Positions 44,530 to 56,129 of a DNA stretch of 64,000 bases are shown here, in pieces. Both the position numbers and the translations under genes were made by a program. The stretch is taken from positions 3,866,228-3,930,227 of the forward strand of contig BFEA01000066.1 of the NCBI GenBank assembly GCA_003427395.1, read 5' to 3'. The notes under the pieces were generated by a model. The model was not told where the DNA came from. It saw nothing but the letters and a program-made list of their open reading frames with translations, and made no database searches. How positions within the stretch are numbered: the first letter of the stretch is position 1; each line of letters begins with the position of its first letter. Source of the stretch: Chara braunii (Eukaryota; Streptophyta; Charophyceae; Charales; Characeae).

Positions 44530-45682
44530 ATCAAGGGCGGATGTGGGGACGGGCCACTCCGCAATAGCAGCGAATTTCGCGTCATCCGTGTGGAGACCCT
44601 GGTCAGACACGTAGTGTCCTAAGAAGTTCACTTTGTGCTGGGCGAAGTGGCACTTGCTCAGCTTGGAGTAGAAACCATGTCTGCACAAGCGGTCAAGGAC
44701 GTCGTGGAGGTGTCTGAGATGTTCCTCAAGGGTATGACTGTAGATTAGGATACCATTGAGATAGACGAGAACGTACTACTCTTGGATGTCCTTTAAGATG
44801 TCGTTAATCACCGGGTGCGTTGGTGAGGCCAAATTACATCACTGTAAACTCATGGTAGCTAGAGCGCGATCGGAACCATGTCTTCGGTTGGTCCACTGCA
44901 GCGACGCGGATCTGATGGTAACCGCTACGAAGATCTATCTTCGTAAAGAAGCGGTTGCCTGCTAGGCGGTCGAACAGCTCGTAGGAACAAGGCATGGAGT
45001 AGTTGTTCTTAACCGTGTAGCGGTTGACACCACGATAATCGTTGCAGAGACGGATAGTTTTATTCGCTTTCCGAGCAAAGAGGACGGGTGCACCCCACGG
45101 CAAGTTGTTGGGTTTAATGAAACCCAGTCTCAGGAGCTCCTCAAGTTGACGCTTGAGTTTTGTGGCCTCGGGGATCGAGAGTCTGTAGGGTGTCTGGTGG
45201 TGAACACGATAGTCAGGCACAAGCTGGATGGAGTACTCGGTGTCGTGCATCGGTGGGATGCTGGCATACGAAAACGGCGATGGGAAAACGCCGTGGTACT
45301 CTCGAATGAGGTCACAAACTGTGTGCTCCAGGTCGGCTGTATAGCGTGCGAGTTCCTCAGCGTTAGCGTCGACGCCCGACGACGAGGTGGACTCGACGGA
45401 CGACGGAGGGAGGAAGTAGAGATGAAAACCATGGAGATAGGAGGATCTGGCTCCAGGGAGATGAGCTCGGCGTCCGGACAGGGTGGATCGTAGTGCAAGA
45501 GATCTGTAACGTTCACCGTAAAGAAGGTGACATCGTCCTATTGGATGAAGTATGCAAACTGCCGAGGCGAGGTAACGGTGATAGTAAGAGATGGTGTGGG
45601 CGCGGAAGGCTCCGGGGGAGGAGGATCGGGCCATGGTGTCACGGTGGTACCTGTGAAAGGTATGCGATACGTTTGTCCACAC
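44530..45682 (-). pseudogene. G2 reverse transcriptase, inactive
   Basis: RT fingers/palm are clear: TPYRLSIPEATKLKRQLEELL, GAPVLFARK, RLCNDYRGVNRYT and FFTKIDLRSGYHQIRV. After a stop at 44834, FGLTNAP and, in another frame, INDILKDIQE-stop-YVLVYLNGILIYSHT. The catalytic YLDD box is YLNG (44752-44763), so two metal-binding aspartates are lost. The thumb (LSKCHFAQHKVNFLGHYVSDQGL, IAEWPVPTS) follows and ends at 44530, where it abuts integrase C-terminal sequence. RNase H is missing. Confidence 0.85.
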
Positions 45683-46287
45683 TTCGTTCTAAGAACGAGA
45701 GTGTTGGTCACCCAATCGGCCTCGGTGCTTCGAAACCTATGAGACCACGGAGTATCGAGAATGAAGTCGTACCCTGTCTCCATCAAATCGAAATGTGCAG
45801 AGGAGCGGTGGTGATGAGACGCCGGGGGACGATCAGTCAGTTTAAGAGTAAGGAAGAAAGGGAGGTCGATGACCATCTGATCGAAAAAGCGTTGGGTTTT
45901 GTCATCTCCTAAGGTGACGGAGATGGGAATCGGAGACCCTGTCGTGGGTAAGCGTGCTTCCTTCACCACACGTGGGTGAATGAAGTCGCCCTCAGAACCG
46001 GAATCCCACAACGCTAAGTATACCCTCGTGGAGGTCAAGAGACGTACTAGAATGATCGGGAGGGTGCGGTCAGGGTCAGAGAGGATGGTGAGAAGGCGAC
46101 GCAGTCCGGAAGGGAGGACACAACGTCCTCGCGAGTCGCAAGTTGCTCGTTGCAATAGATTGAGCGATTGGCGCGACTCGTAAGTAGTCGCAGAGAGGTA
46201 GGAGGGAAGACGGTAGTCTGCGGAGGCGCAAACGGTACCACTTTGTAAGGTCCTATGATACCGCAATTCCAGTAGCAAGAGGGGCAA
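45683..46287 (-). pseudogene. G2 aspartic protease region
   Basis: A retropepsin-like segment: LALWDSGSEGDFIHPRVV with the D-S-G active-site triplet (Asp codon 46003-46005), then ISVTLGDDK, FFLTLKLTDRP and GYDFILDTPW, typical of the pol N-terminus of chromoviruses. It would cleave the Gag-Pol polyprotein. The frame is open here and shifts relative to both Gag and RT. Confidence 0.75.
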
Positions 46288-47485
46288 ATCGCGACAGAGA
46301 TGTCGGGAAACTGACTACTGAGGAGGGCGCAGGTGTACACTGCACCGTGGCTGAAGGCGCCGTGGGGATGCGAGGCGCCCGGGGGGGACTGAGCACGATG
46401 CTGGCGGGAAAGCTCTGCGTAGTGGTGGTCGAGCGCAACAGTGTAAGGGCACCCCGAGGAGGTATAACCGTCTTGGCGGCAGCGCAAACACCCACGCCGA
46501 CCCAAAATGGTTGCGCGCTCCTCGGAGAAAAGGACACCACGAGGAGAGACAAAACCCTGAGGGAGGTCCTGTTGAGGGACGTCGGGGGGCGACACGCCAT
46601 CGTGACCGCGGTCGGTGTTCGAGAGAGGGTGGAGAGGGCGAGCCAGAGGCGCTCGGCTATAGGGCGGGTAGAGTCCTCCAAGTGGTAGTGAACAAGCGGC
46701 ACGGGAAGTGGCGGCTCTGCTGCGCGAAACGGCGGGGACGACCGTGAAAAGGGGAACGACGTTGGGAAGTGTCTGAGAGAAGGAGGGAGCGTAACTAGTA
46801 CGTGAGGCTGAGAGGAGGACGTGGGGTGAAGACGGGCGCGCATCCGCTGATGGGCCCTAACGGCCTCGTAAGCCTGCGGGGTCGATGTGAAGTCATACTG
46901 CCATAACTCGGAGTGGTACTCAAGGGGAAGGCTAGCAAAGAAGCGATCGATGAGGGCAACCTCGGGGAGGAACGCCACATCGCAAATGAGGCGGGCGTCC
47001 TGAAAAACGTGGATGTGGTAGTCCAGGCCGGCAGCGCCATCAGAGTCGGACCACCGTGTACTGACGACACGCTCAAAGGCGTCAGTCACGTCGTGTCAGG
47101 CTCCGAAGCGATTCTCGAGGAATGCCTGGAAATCCATAAAGGTCGGGTTTCGAGCCTCCCAAAGGGAGTGAGTGTAGGCCTCCTCCCAGGCGTCGAAAGG
47201 ACCGTCAGATAGGTGTGTGGAGAGGTGAGCCCCCCACTTGTCGGGTGGGACGTTTATGAGCTGGAGCATGCAGGTGGCAGACTGCAGCCACCGAGACACG
47301 CGTATCCCTATACCGTCATACTGGCAATGTCCGTCAAGCGGACGAGTGATGCGCCACTGTTTTGGCGGCGTGGAGATTGAGGAGCAGATGCCTGCGCTAC
47401 GACCGAGTAAGTCCGCGCAGGTCCTGGAGAAGAGGGCACAAATGAATGTACGTCGGAGCCCCATGGTGGAGCCACTCGTGACCAA
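46253..47485 (-). pseudogene. G2 Gag with altered zinc knuckle
   Basis: Capsid pattern: VSRWLQSATCMLQLINVPPDKWGAHLSTHL, WEEAYTH and FMDFQAFLENRFGA. An in-frame TGA (47096-47098) is followed in frame by DAFERVVSTRW and ALIDRFFASLPLEYHSELWQYD. A frameshift near 46600 leads to the nucleic-acid-binding knuckle GCLRCRQDGYTSSGC (46449-46490), in which the His of CX2CX4HX4C is Tyr, a change expected from CAC to TAC. The N-terminus before 47485 is not recognised. Confidence 0.75.
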
Positions 47486-47729
47486 TGGACCCCGAAAAAT
47501 ACGCCGAATGGGATACCGAAGCTTATTTACAAAGGGTTCGCGAAATGGCTAAAAACGTTTGGCGAAGTCTTGGTTTGGGCTATTGAAGAGGAAATGTTCA
47601 TTTATGAGTTCGTGTTTTGAGAACAACGAACTGTCCTTTTTTAGAGAATTACAAGTTATGGGCAATCACGAATATCTCAGTATTGAGTTACGTCTATTGG
47701 TCATGAGTGACAATTGCACTTCCGGTTTT

Positions 47730-49824
47730 ACTTAGTCGTTTTTTGGGGGAGGTGATTATATCCCGACGTGCGTTCGGGATTTCGGTACCAAAAATGCACT
47801 TCGGGATTTGGGGATTTTACTTCGTTGTATTTTTTTTTGGGGGGGGGGGTACATCCCGACGTGCATTCAACATTTCGGCACCGAAAACGCACTTCGGGAT
47901 TTCGGGATTTTACTTAGTCGTTCTTTTTTTTGGGGGGGGGATTATATCTCGACCTGCGTTCGGGATTTTGGTACCGAAACCGCACTTTGGGATTTCGGGA
48001 TTTTACTTAGTCATTTTTTTGGGGGAGGGGATTATATCCCAACGTGCGTTCGGGATTTCGGTACCGAAAATGCACTTCGGGATTCGGGATTTTACTTAGT
48101 CGTAGTTTTTTTTTGGGGGGGGGGATTATATCCCGACGTGCGTTCGGGATTTCGGTACCGAAAACGTACTTCGGGATTTCGGGATTTTACTTAGTCGTTT
48201 TGTTTTTAGGGGGGGCGGGTTATATTCCGACGTGTGTTCGCGATTTTGGTACCGAAAACACACTTCGGGATTTCGGGATTTTACTTGGTCGTTTTTTTGG
48301 GGCGGTGATTATATCCCGACTTGCATTCGGCATTTCGGCACCGAAAACGCACTTCGGGATTTCTGGATTTTACTTAGTCGTTTTCTTTTGGGGGGGGGGA
48401 TTATATCTCGACGTGCGTTCGGGATTTCGGTACCGAAAACACACTTCGGGATTTCGGGATTTTTCTTAGTCGTCTTTTTGGGTCGGCGATTATATCCCGA
48501 CGTGCGTTCGGGATTTCGGCACCAAAAACACACTTCGGGATTTCGGGATTTTACTTAGTCATTTTCTTTTGGGGAGGGGGATTATATCCTGACGTGCGTT
48601 CGGGATTTCGGTACTGGAAACTCACTTTAGGATTTCGGGATTTTACTTGGTCATTTTTTTTGGGGGGGGATTATATCCCAACGTGTGTTCGGGATTTCGG
48701 TACCGAAAACGCACTTCGCGATTTGGGGATTTTACTTAGTCGTTTGTTTTGGGGGGGGGGATTATATCCCGACGTGCGTTCGGGATTTCGGTACCGAAAA
48801 CGCACTTCGGGATTTCAGGATTTTACTTAGTCGTATTTTTTTTTTGGGGGGGNTAGATCAAGCAAAATGACTAAGTAAATCCTGAAGTGTATTGTCACTT
48901 AATGGATGTGTTTGTCTTCGGTATACTATATATAAGACTCTTTTCACTTATACACATCTAGATGTGTATAAGAGACAGGGGTAGGGGGGGTTATATCCCG
49001 ACGTGCGTTCGGGATTTCGGTACCGAAAACGCACTTCGGGATTTCGGGATTTTACTTAGTCGTTTTTTTTTGGGGGGGGGTATTATATCCCGACGTGCGT
49101 TCGGGATTTCGGTACCGAAAACGCACTTCGGGATTTCGGGATTTTACTTAGTTGTATTTGTTTTGGGGGGGGGGGGTATATCCTGACGTGCATTCGGGAT
49201 TTCGGTACTGAAAACACACTTCGGGATTTCTGGATTTTATGCAGTCGTTTTTTTTTGGGGGGGGGTATTATATCCCGACGTGCGTTCCGGATTTCGACAC
49301 CAAAAATGCACTTCGGGATTTCGGGTTTTTACTTAGTCATTTTTTTTTTGGGGGGGGGATTATATCCCGACGTGCGTTCGGGATTTCGGTACCAAAAACG
49401 CACTTCGGGATTTTACTGAGTCGTTTTTTTTTTGGGAAGGGGATTGTATTCCGACGTGCGTTTGGGATTTCGGTACCGAAAACGCACTTCGAGATTTCGG
49501 GATTTTACTTCGCCGGTTTTTTGGGGGGGGTGATTATATCCCGACGTGCGTTCTGGATTTCGGTACTGAAAACGCATTTCGGGATTTTACTTAGTCGTTG
49601 TTTTTGTGGGGGGGATTATATCCCGACGTGCATTCGGGACTTCGGTACCGAAACGCACTTCGGGATTTCGGGATTTTACTTAGTCGTATTTTTTTAGGGG
49701 GGGGGATTATATCCCGACGTGCGTTCGGGATTTCGGTACCGAGAACACACTTCGGGATTTCGGAATTTTACTTGGTCGTTTTTTTGGGACGGTGATTATA
49801 TCCCAACGTGCGTTTTTCAACTTG
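47730..49824 (+). repeat. Satellite array S1, about 88-bp unit with T/G tracts
   Basis: About 22 units: T-run, G-run, ATTATATCCCGACGTGCGTT, CGGGATTTCGGTACCGAAAACGCAC, TTCGGGATTTCGGGATTTTACTTAGTCG. Each unit can form a hairpin (for example 49003-49034) with outer arms GTGCGTT/AACGCAC and an inner TTCGGTACCGAA. Long plus-strand ORFs (RRAFGISVPKTHFGISGFYLVV repeats) exist only because the unit is stop-free in that frame. The array is interrupted by an artefact at 48853-48980. Confidence 0.9.
48853..48980. other. Artefact: N, 95-bp copy of 56014-56108, and Nextera junction
   Basis: N at 48853 is followed by 48854-48948, identical to 56014-56108. Then come CTTATACACATCT and AGATGTGTATAAGAGACAG (48947-48978), the back-to-back Nextera mate-pair junction with the left mosaic end partly trimmed. 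This piece does not belong here. Confidence 0.95.
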
Positions 49825-49902
49825 TGTGTTTTCAACATTTAGGGCGGGGATTATACTAAATATGGTATGCAGACCACATACATTTTTCCAGTGTGGTTCC
49901 AT

Positions 49903-50223
49903 NNNNNNNNNNNNNNNNNNNNNNNNNNNNNNNNNNNNNNNNNNNNNNNNNNNNNNNNNNNNNNNNNNNNNNNNNNNNNNNNNNNNNNNNNNNNNNNNNN
50001 NNNNNNNNNNNNNNNNNNNNNNNNNNNNNNNNNNNNNNNNNNNNNNNNNNNNNNNNNNNNNNNNNNNNNNNNNNNNNNNNNNNNNNNNNNNNNNNNNNNN
50101 NNNNNNNNNNNNNNNNNNNNNNNNNNNNNNNNNNNNNNNNNNNNNNNNNNNNNNNNNNNNNNNNNNNNNNNNNNNNNNNNNNNNNNNNNNNNNNNNNNNN
50201 NNNNNNNNNNNNNNNNNNNNNNN
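49903..50223. other. Assembly gap, 321 N
   Basis: Unknown sequence between satellite array S1 and a GT microsatellite. Confidence 1.
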
Positions 50224-50228
50224 CTCTA

Positions 50229-50234
<6 letters not shown>

Positions 50235-50269
<35 letters not shown>
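50235..50269. repeat. (GT)n microsatellite
   Basis: A pure GT run at the edge of the gap; the collapsed run probably caused the gap. Confidence 0.95.
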
Positions 50270-50274
<5 letters not shown>

Positions 50275-50819
50275 TGTGTCCAAAAGCACAGCTTGTGACG
50301 CTCCAACACACGTAACGTGTACTCCACGCCATTGACTCATCGGGGACGCAGCCCAAGAACACAAAACAATACACAAGTCTTTCTCACCAGTTCCCTTGTA
50401 ATCATTTTCTAAAATCCATAGACTCGATGACAAGACTTAGGCTAGAAGCAACAAGGTGTCGGATGACAAAAAACAACGACACACATATCATAGGCTGGAG
50501 GGAACGGGGAGGTGGGTGGGCAGATAAACAACATCAAGCAGTGAGCCAAAATAAAAAACCTAGCACAAGACAACCAACATGGCATAAGACAACAGACCAC
50601 ATCAAAGGACATAGGCTGAAGGGCACGGAGGAGGTGGAAGAGAAGACGACAAACGAGCAAACAAAACAGCCGAACCAGAAAAAAAATACAATAGGGGTCG
50701 GTTCTTTCCTTTATTCTTATTTGCCTTTTGTTAATCCAGTTTTGTCTTTGTTCAGAAATAGCATGTAGCTTGAGAGGAGAAAGGGACACTGGACCCAGGG
50801 GACACTGGGTGCTCCACAA

Positions 50820-51308
50820 TAGAACAGAATAGAACAGAACACTGACTACAACCGCATAATGGGTGCTTCAGAGTAGAATGGAGTAATGATTATAGCCTCA
50901 TCACTGATTAGTATTGTTATACAAGGGACCCTGGACCTGGTTTCCAGCAGGTGTCGTTCCCCATCAGTCCCTCATGCAATAATCAAGCAGGAGGTGGATG
51001 ACCCCTAGCTTCTCTGGGAGGGAAGAGGTTTTCCAGATAGCCTCATCACTGATCAATATTGTTGTACAAGGGACATTGGACCCGGTTTCCAGCAGGTGTT
51101 GTTCCCCATCAGTTACTCATGCAACAATCAAGCAGGAGGTGGGTAACCACTAGCTTCTCTAGGAGTGACGAGGTTTTCCAGATCTGCATTGGAGACGGTA
51201 TATTTATAAGCTAATCCGGTTGTTGCTGCCGGGATAACTCCGGTTGAGTTGTGAGGTCCCCGGCCTCGGCTTGTTCGTGTTGTTATTAATGAAAGAGACG
51301 CAATTAGG

Positions 51309-51340
<32 letters not shown>

Positions 51341-51480
51341 ACACTTGATCCGGTTTCCTGTATGACCCTAATCTGGCCCCAGTCTTCCGGGTTGAGATGT
51401 GGAGGGATTCCCGGGCTCCTTTTGCTCTATATATAATGAAGCATGCTATTTATTTAAAAAAATACCCGTCCCCAAAAAAA
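50820..51480 (+). repeat. Possible non-LTR retroelement 3' ends with poly-A
   Basis: Two direct copies (50915-51035 and 51040-51185) share TTGT.CAAGGGACA.TGGACC.GGTTTCCAGCAGGTGT. They are followed by a GAAAGAGACGCAATTAGG tail and a 29-bp A run (51309-51337). A second related tail (GGGACACTTGATCCGGTTTCC) ends in a shorter A run near 51460. LINE or SINE 3' ends look like this; no reverse transcriptase is present. Confidence 0.45.
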
Positions 51481-51589
51481 AAGAACGAAAAAAATAAAGT
51501 TGATGATGAAATATTGTTTCGTCGGAGTTGCACCGAATCGTCAGGAGGCTGAACTTCTCAGTCTGGCGAGGATGCGTTTGGCTGATGGA

Positions 51590-52120
51590 TAAACCTATAG
51601 ATGTTGATCCAATTCCGGGCTATCCTAAAATATTAAAAATAAAAAACAAAAGAAAACCTTTTTCCGTTTTTGTTTTGAATTTGTAGTTGTAATTTCCACA
51701 ATGATTTGTTTTTTTTTTTTCGCTCCACTGTTGTTGTTGTTGTTTTTTTTTTTCCTGTTTTCTTTTTTTTTCTAGTTTTTTATTTTTGGCTTTTAGTATT
51801 AGTAGGTAAATACTCGAATGCGCTCGTGCTCTCTCTCTCTCTCTTTGTATATATGTAGAGGACGCACAACCACGGCCCCTTCCTTCGAAGACCATTTTAA
51901 AGATAAACTTTTTGAGGTTGGTCCAATTTCGAGTTATCCTAAGGTATTAAAAAAATAGTATTAAAAAAAAAACTTTTTACTTTTTTTTTTAAAGATTTGT
52001 AATTGTATTTCTCTCAATGATTTTTTATTTGTTTTCCTCTCCTCCCCCTGTTTCGTTTATTTTGCTAGTTTTTTTTTTTTGGCTTTTAGTATTGGTAGTT
52101 AAATAGTCGAATGCACTCGT

Positions 52121-52168
<48 letters not shown>

Positions 52169-52200
52169 TCTCTCTGTGTGTTTCTTTTTCACACTCTATC
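51590..52200. repeat. Tandem duplication of about 300 bp ending in CT microsatellites
   Basis: TT.ATCC.AATT.CG.G.TATCCTAA and TTTTTT..GGCTTTTAGTATT.GTAG.TAAATA.TCGAATGC.CTCGTGCTCTCT occur twice (51600-51845 and 51910-52135). The second copy ends in a long CT run (52121-52175). Confidence 0.8.
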
Positions 52201-52302
52201 ACTCTTTCATGCGCACCCACCCTCGCTCAAGTTGGTCCACACAACCCCTCCCAATACACTTTGGAATATAACGCACAAACCGGATTAAGTAACTGAAACT
52301 AT

Positions 52303-55300
52303 CGTTGTGTATTTCGGTAATGAAACACCGAAAACACTTCAAGATATAACATAGAAACGAGACTAAGGAAATCCCAAGAACCCCAAAGTCTATTTCGGTA
52401 ACGAAACACTGAACACACTTTGGGATATAACATAGAAACGAGAGTAATTAAATCCCGAAAATCCCAAAGTCTGTTTCGGTAACGAAACACCGAACACACG
52501 TCGGGATGTAACATGCCAAATCAAGTAAAACGACGAAGTAAACTTCTAAAATCCCGAAGTGTATTTTGGAAACGAAACACCGAAAACACTTCGGGATATA
52601 ACGAGAAACGAGACTAAGTAAATTCTGAAAATCCCGAAGTGTATTTCAGTAACGAAACACCGAAAACACTTCCGGATATAACGTAGAAACGAGACTAAGT
52701 AAATCCCGAAAATCCCGAAGTGTATTTCGGTAACGAAACACCGAAAACACTTTGGGATATAACGTAAAAACGAGACTAAATAAATTCCGAAAATCCTGAA
52801 GTGTATTTCGGTAACGAAACACCGAAAACACTTCTGGATACGACATAGAAACGAAACTTCGAAAATCCTGAAGTGTATTTCAGTAGCCAGACACCGAAAA
52901 CACTTCAAGATAGAACATTGAAACGAGACTAAGTAAATCCCGATAACCCCAAAGCGAATTTCGGTAATGAAACATCGAAAACACTTCGGGATATAACATA
53001 GAAACGAGACTAGGTAAATCTTGAAAATGTCGAAGTGTATTTCGGTAACGAAACACCGGATACACGTCGGAATATAATATGCTAGATCAAGCAAAATGAC
53101 CAAGTAATATCCTTAAAATCCCAGAGTTTATTTCGGTAACGAAACACCAAATACACGTCGGGATATAATATGCTAGATCAAGCAAAATGACTAAGTAAAA
53201 TCCCAAAAATCCCGAAGTGTATTTCGATAACGAAACACCGAATACACGTCAGGATACAATATGTTAGATCAAGCAAAATTACGAAGTAAAATCCCGAAAA
53301 TCCCGAAGTGTATTTCGGTAACGAAACACCGAATACACATTGGGATAAAATATGGTAGACAAAGCAAAATGACTAAGTAAAATCCCGAAAATACCAAAGT
53401 GTATTTCGATAACGAAACACCAAATAGACGTCGGGATATAATATGCTAGATCAAGTAAAATGACTCAGTAAAATCTCGAAAATCCCACAGTGTGTTTCAG
53501 TAACGAAACACAGAATACACGGCGGGATATAATATGCTAGATCAAGCAGAATGACTAAGTAAATTTCCGAAAATCCCGAAGTGTGTTTCAGTAACGAAAT
53601 ACTGAATACACGTCTGGATATAATATGTTAGATCAAGCAAAATGACTAAGTAAAATCTTGAAAATCCCGAGGTGTATTTCGGTAACGAAACAGTGAATAC
53701 ACGTCGGGATAGAATATCCAAGATCAAGTAAAATGACCAAGTAAAATCCCGAAAACCCCGAAATGTACTTCGGTAAGTAACGACCGAATACTCGTCGGGA
53801 TATGATATGCTAGATCAAGCAAAATGACTAAGTAAAATCCTGAAAATCCTGAAGTGTATTTTGGTAACGAAACACTGAATACAGGTCGGGATATAATATG
53901 CTAGATTAAGCAAAATGACTAAGTAAGATCCTGAAAATCCCAAAGTGTATTTCGGTAACCAAACATCGAATACACGTCGGAATACAATATGGTAGATCAA
54001 GCAGAATGAGCAAGTAAAATCCTGAAAATCCCGACGTATATTTCAGTAATGAAACACCGAATACACGTCGGGATATAATATGCTAGATCAAGAAAAATGA
54101 CTAAGTAAAATCCCGAAAATCCCGAGATGTATTTCGGTAACAAAACACCAAATACACGTCGGGATATATCAAGCAAAATGACTAAGTAAAATCCTGAAAA
54201 CCCGAATATAATATGGTAGATCAAGCAGAATGACTAAGTGAAATCCTGAAAATCCCGAAGTGTATTTTGGTAACGAAACACNGAATACACGTCGGGATAT
54301 AATATGCTAGATCAAGCAAAATGACTAAGTAAAATCCCGAAAATCCCGAGGTGTATTTCGGTAACGAAATACCAAATACACGTCGGGATATATCAAGCAA
54401 AGTGACTAAGTAAAATCCCGAAAACCCGAAATGTGTTTCGGTAACGAAACACTAAATACACGTCGGGATATAATATGCAAGATCAAGCAAAATAACTAAG
54501 TAAAATCGTAAAAATCTCGAAGTGTGTTTCGGTAACAAAACACCGAATATACGTCGAGATATAATATGTTAGATCAAGCAAAATGACTAAGTAAAATCCC
54601 GAAAATCCCGAAGTATATTTCGGTAAAGAAACCCCGAGCACACGTCGGGATACAATATGCTAGATCAAGCAAAATGACGAAGGAAAATCCTGAATCCCGA
54701 AGTGTATTTCGGTAACGAAACACCGAATACACGTCGAGATATAATATGTTAGATCAAGCAAAATTACTAAGTAAAATCCCAAAAATCCCGAAGTGTATTT
54801 CGGTAACGAAACACCGAATACACATCGGGATATAAAATGTTAGATCAAGTAAAGTGACTAAGTAAAATCCAGGAAATCCCGAAGTGTATTTCGGTAAGGA
54901 AACACCAAATACATGTCGGGATATAATATGCTAGATCAAGCAAAATGACTAAGAGAAATCATGAAAATCCCGAAGTGTATTTCGGTAACGAAACACCGAA
55001 TACACGTCGGGATATAATATGCTAGATCAAGCAAAATGACCTAGTCAAATCCCAAAAATCCCGAATTTTATTTTCGTAACGAAACACTGAATACACGTCG
55101 AGATATAATATTTTAAATCAAGCAAAATGACTAAGTAAAATCCCGAAAATCCCAAAGTATTTTTTCGTTAAGAAATCCCAACTACAAGTCGGGATATAAT
55201 ATGTTAGATCAAGCAAAATGACTAAGTAAGATGCCGAAAATCCCGAAGTGTATTTCGGTGACGAAACCCCGAATACACGTCGAGATATAGTATACTAGAT

Positions 55301-56052
55301 CAAGCAAAATGACTAAGTAAAATCTCGAAAATCCTGAAGTGTATTTCAATAACGAAATCTCGAATACACGTCAGGATATAATATGCTAGATCAAGCAAAA
55401 TGACTAACTTAAATCCCGAAAATCCCGAAGTGTATTTCGGTAACGAAATCCCGAATCCTCGTCGGGATACAATATGTTAGATCAAGCAAAATGACTAAGT
55501 AAAATCCCGAAAATCTCGAAGTGTATTTCGGTAACGAAACACCGAATAGACGTCGGGATATAATATGTTAGATCAAACAAAATGACTAAGTAAAATGCCG
55601 AAAATCCCAGAAATCCCGAAGTGTATTTCGGTAACGAAACACCGAATACACGTCGGGATAGATCAAACAAAATCACTAAGTAAAATCCCGAATTGCATTT
55701 CAGTAACGAAACACCGAATACGCGTCGGGATATAATATGTTAGATCAAGCAAAATTACTTAGTGAAATCTCAAAAATCTCGAAGTGTATTTCAGTAACAA
55801 AACACCAAATACACATCGGGATATATTATGTTGGATTAAGCAAAATGACTAAGTAAAATCCCGAAAATCCCGAAGTGTATTTCGGTAACGAAATCCGGAA
55901 TACACGTTGGGATATTATATGCTAGATCAAGCAAAATAACTAAGTAAAATCCTGAAAATCCCGAAGTGTATTTCGGCAACGAAACACCGAATACACATCG
56001 GGATATAATATGTTAGATCAAGCAAAATGACTAAGTAAATCCTGAAGTGTAT
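52303..56052 (-). repeat. Satellite array S2, about 91-bp unit, inverted relative to S1
   Basis: Unit: TAGATCAAGCAAAATGACTA, AGTAAAATCCCGAAAATCCC, GAAGTGTATTTCGGTAACGA, AACACCGAATACACGTCGGG, ATATAATATGC. Its reverse complement aligns with the S1 unit apart from the spacer, where S1 has a T/G tract. The hairpin is retained with different bases (GTGTATT against AATACAC, for example 54975-55005). The first 800 bp use a shorter variant unit. A single N at 54282 probably marks another join. ORFs in it are by-products of the repeat. Confidence 0.9.
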
Positions 56053-56129
56053 TGTCACTTAATGGATGTGTTTGTCTTCGGTATACTATATATAAGACTC
56101 TTTTCACTATACATTCGGCGGAATATATA

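Larger units (their letters stand above)
43789..47485 (-). mobile_element. Ty3/gypsy chromovirus-like element G2, internally deleted
   Basis: Gag, protease, RT and chromodomain occur in the expected order on the minus strand. RNase H, the integrase zinc finger and the catalytic core are missing, and no LTRs are identified. The satellite block begins about 250 bp beyond its Gag end. Confidence 0.8.

Noticed and set aside
47707-49795. Series of plus-strand ORFs of 60-150 codons with RRAFGISVPKTHFG repeats as a repeat-protein family
   Set aside because: They are translations of the S1 satellite, switch frame with tract length, and are broken by a sequencing-adaptor artefact.
52546-55676. Minus-strand repeat ORFs (CFRCFVTEIHFGIFGIYLVSFL)
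   Set aside because: Translation of satellite S2; same reasoning as for S1.
52303-56052. CRISPR-like array
   Set aside because: Repeat units are long and contiguous without unique spacers, in a eukaryotic retroelement context.
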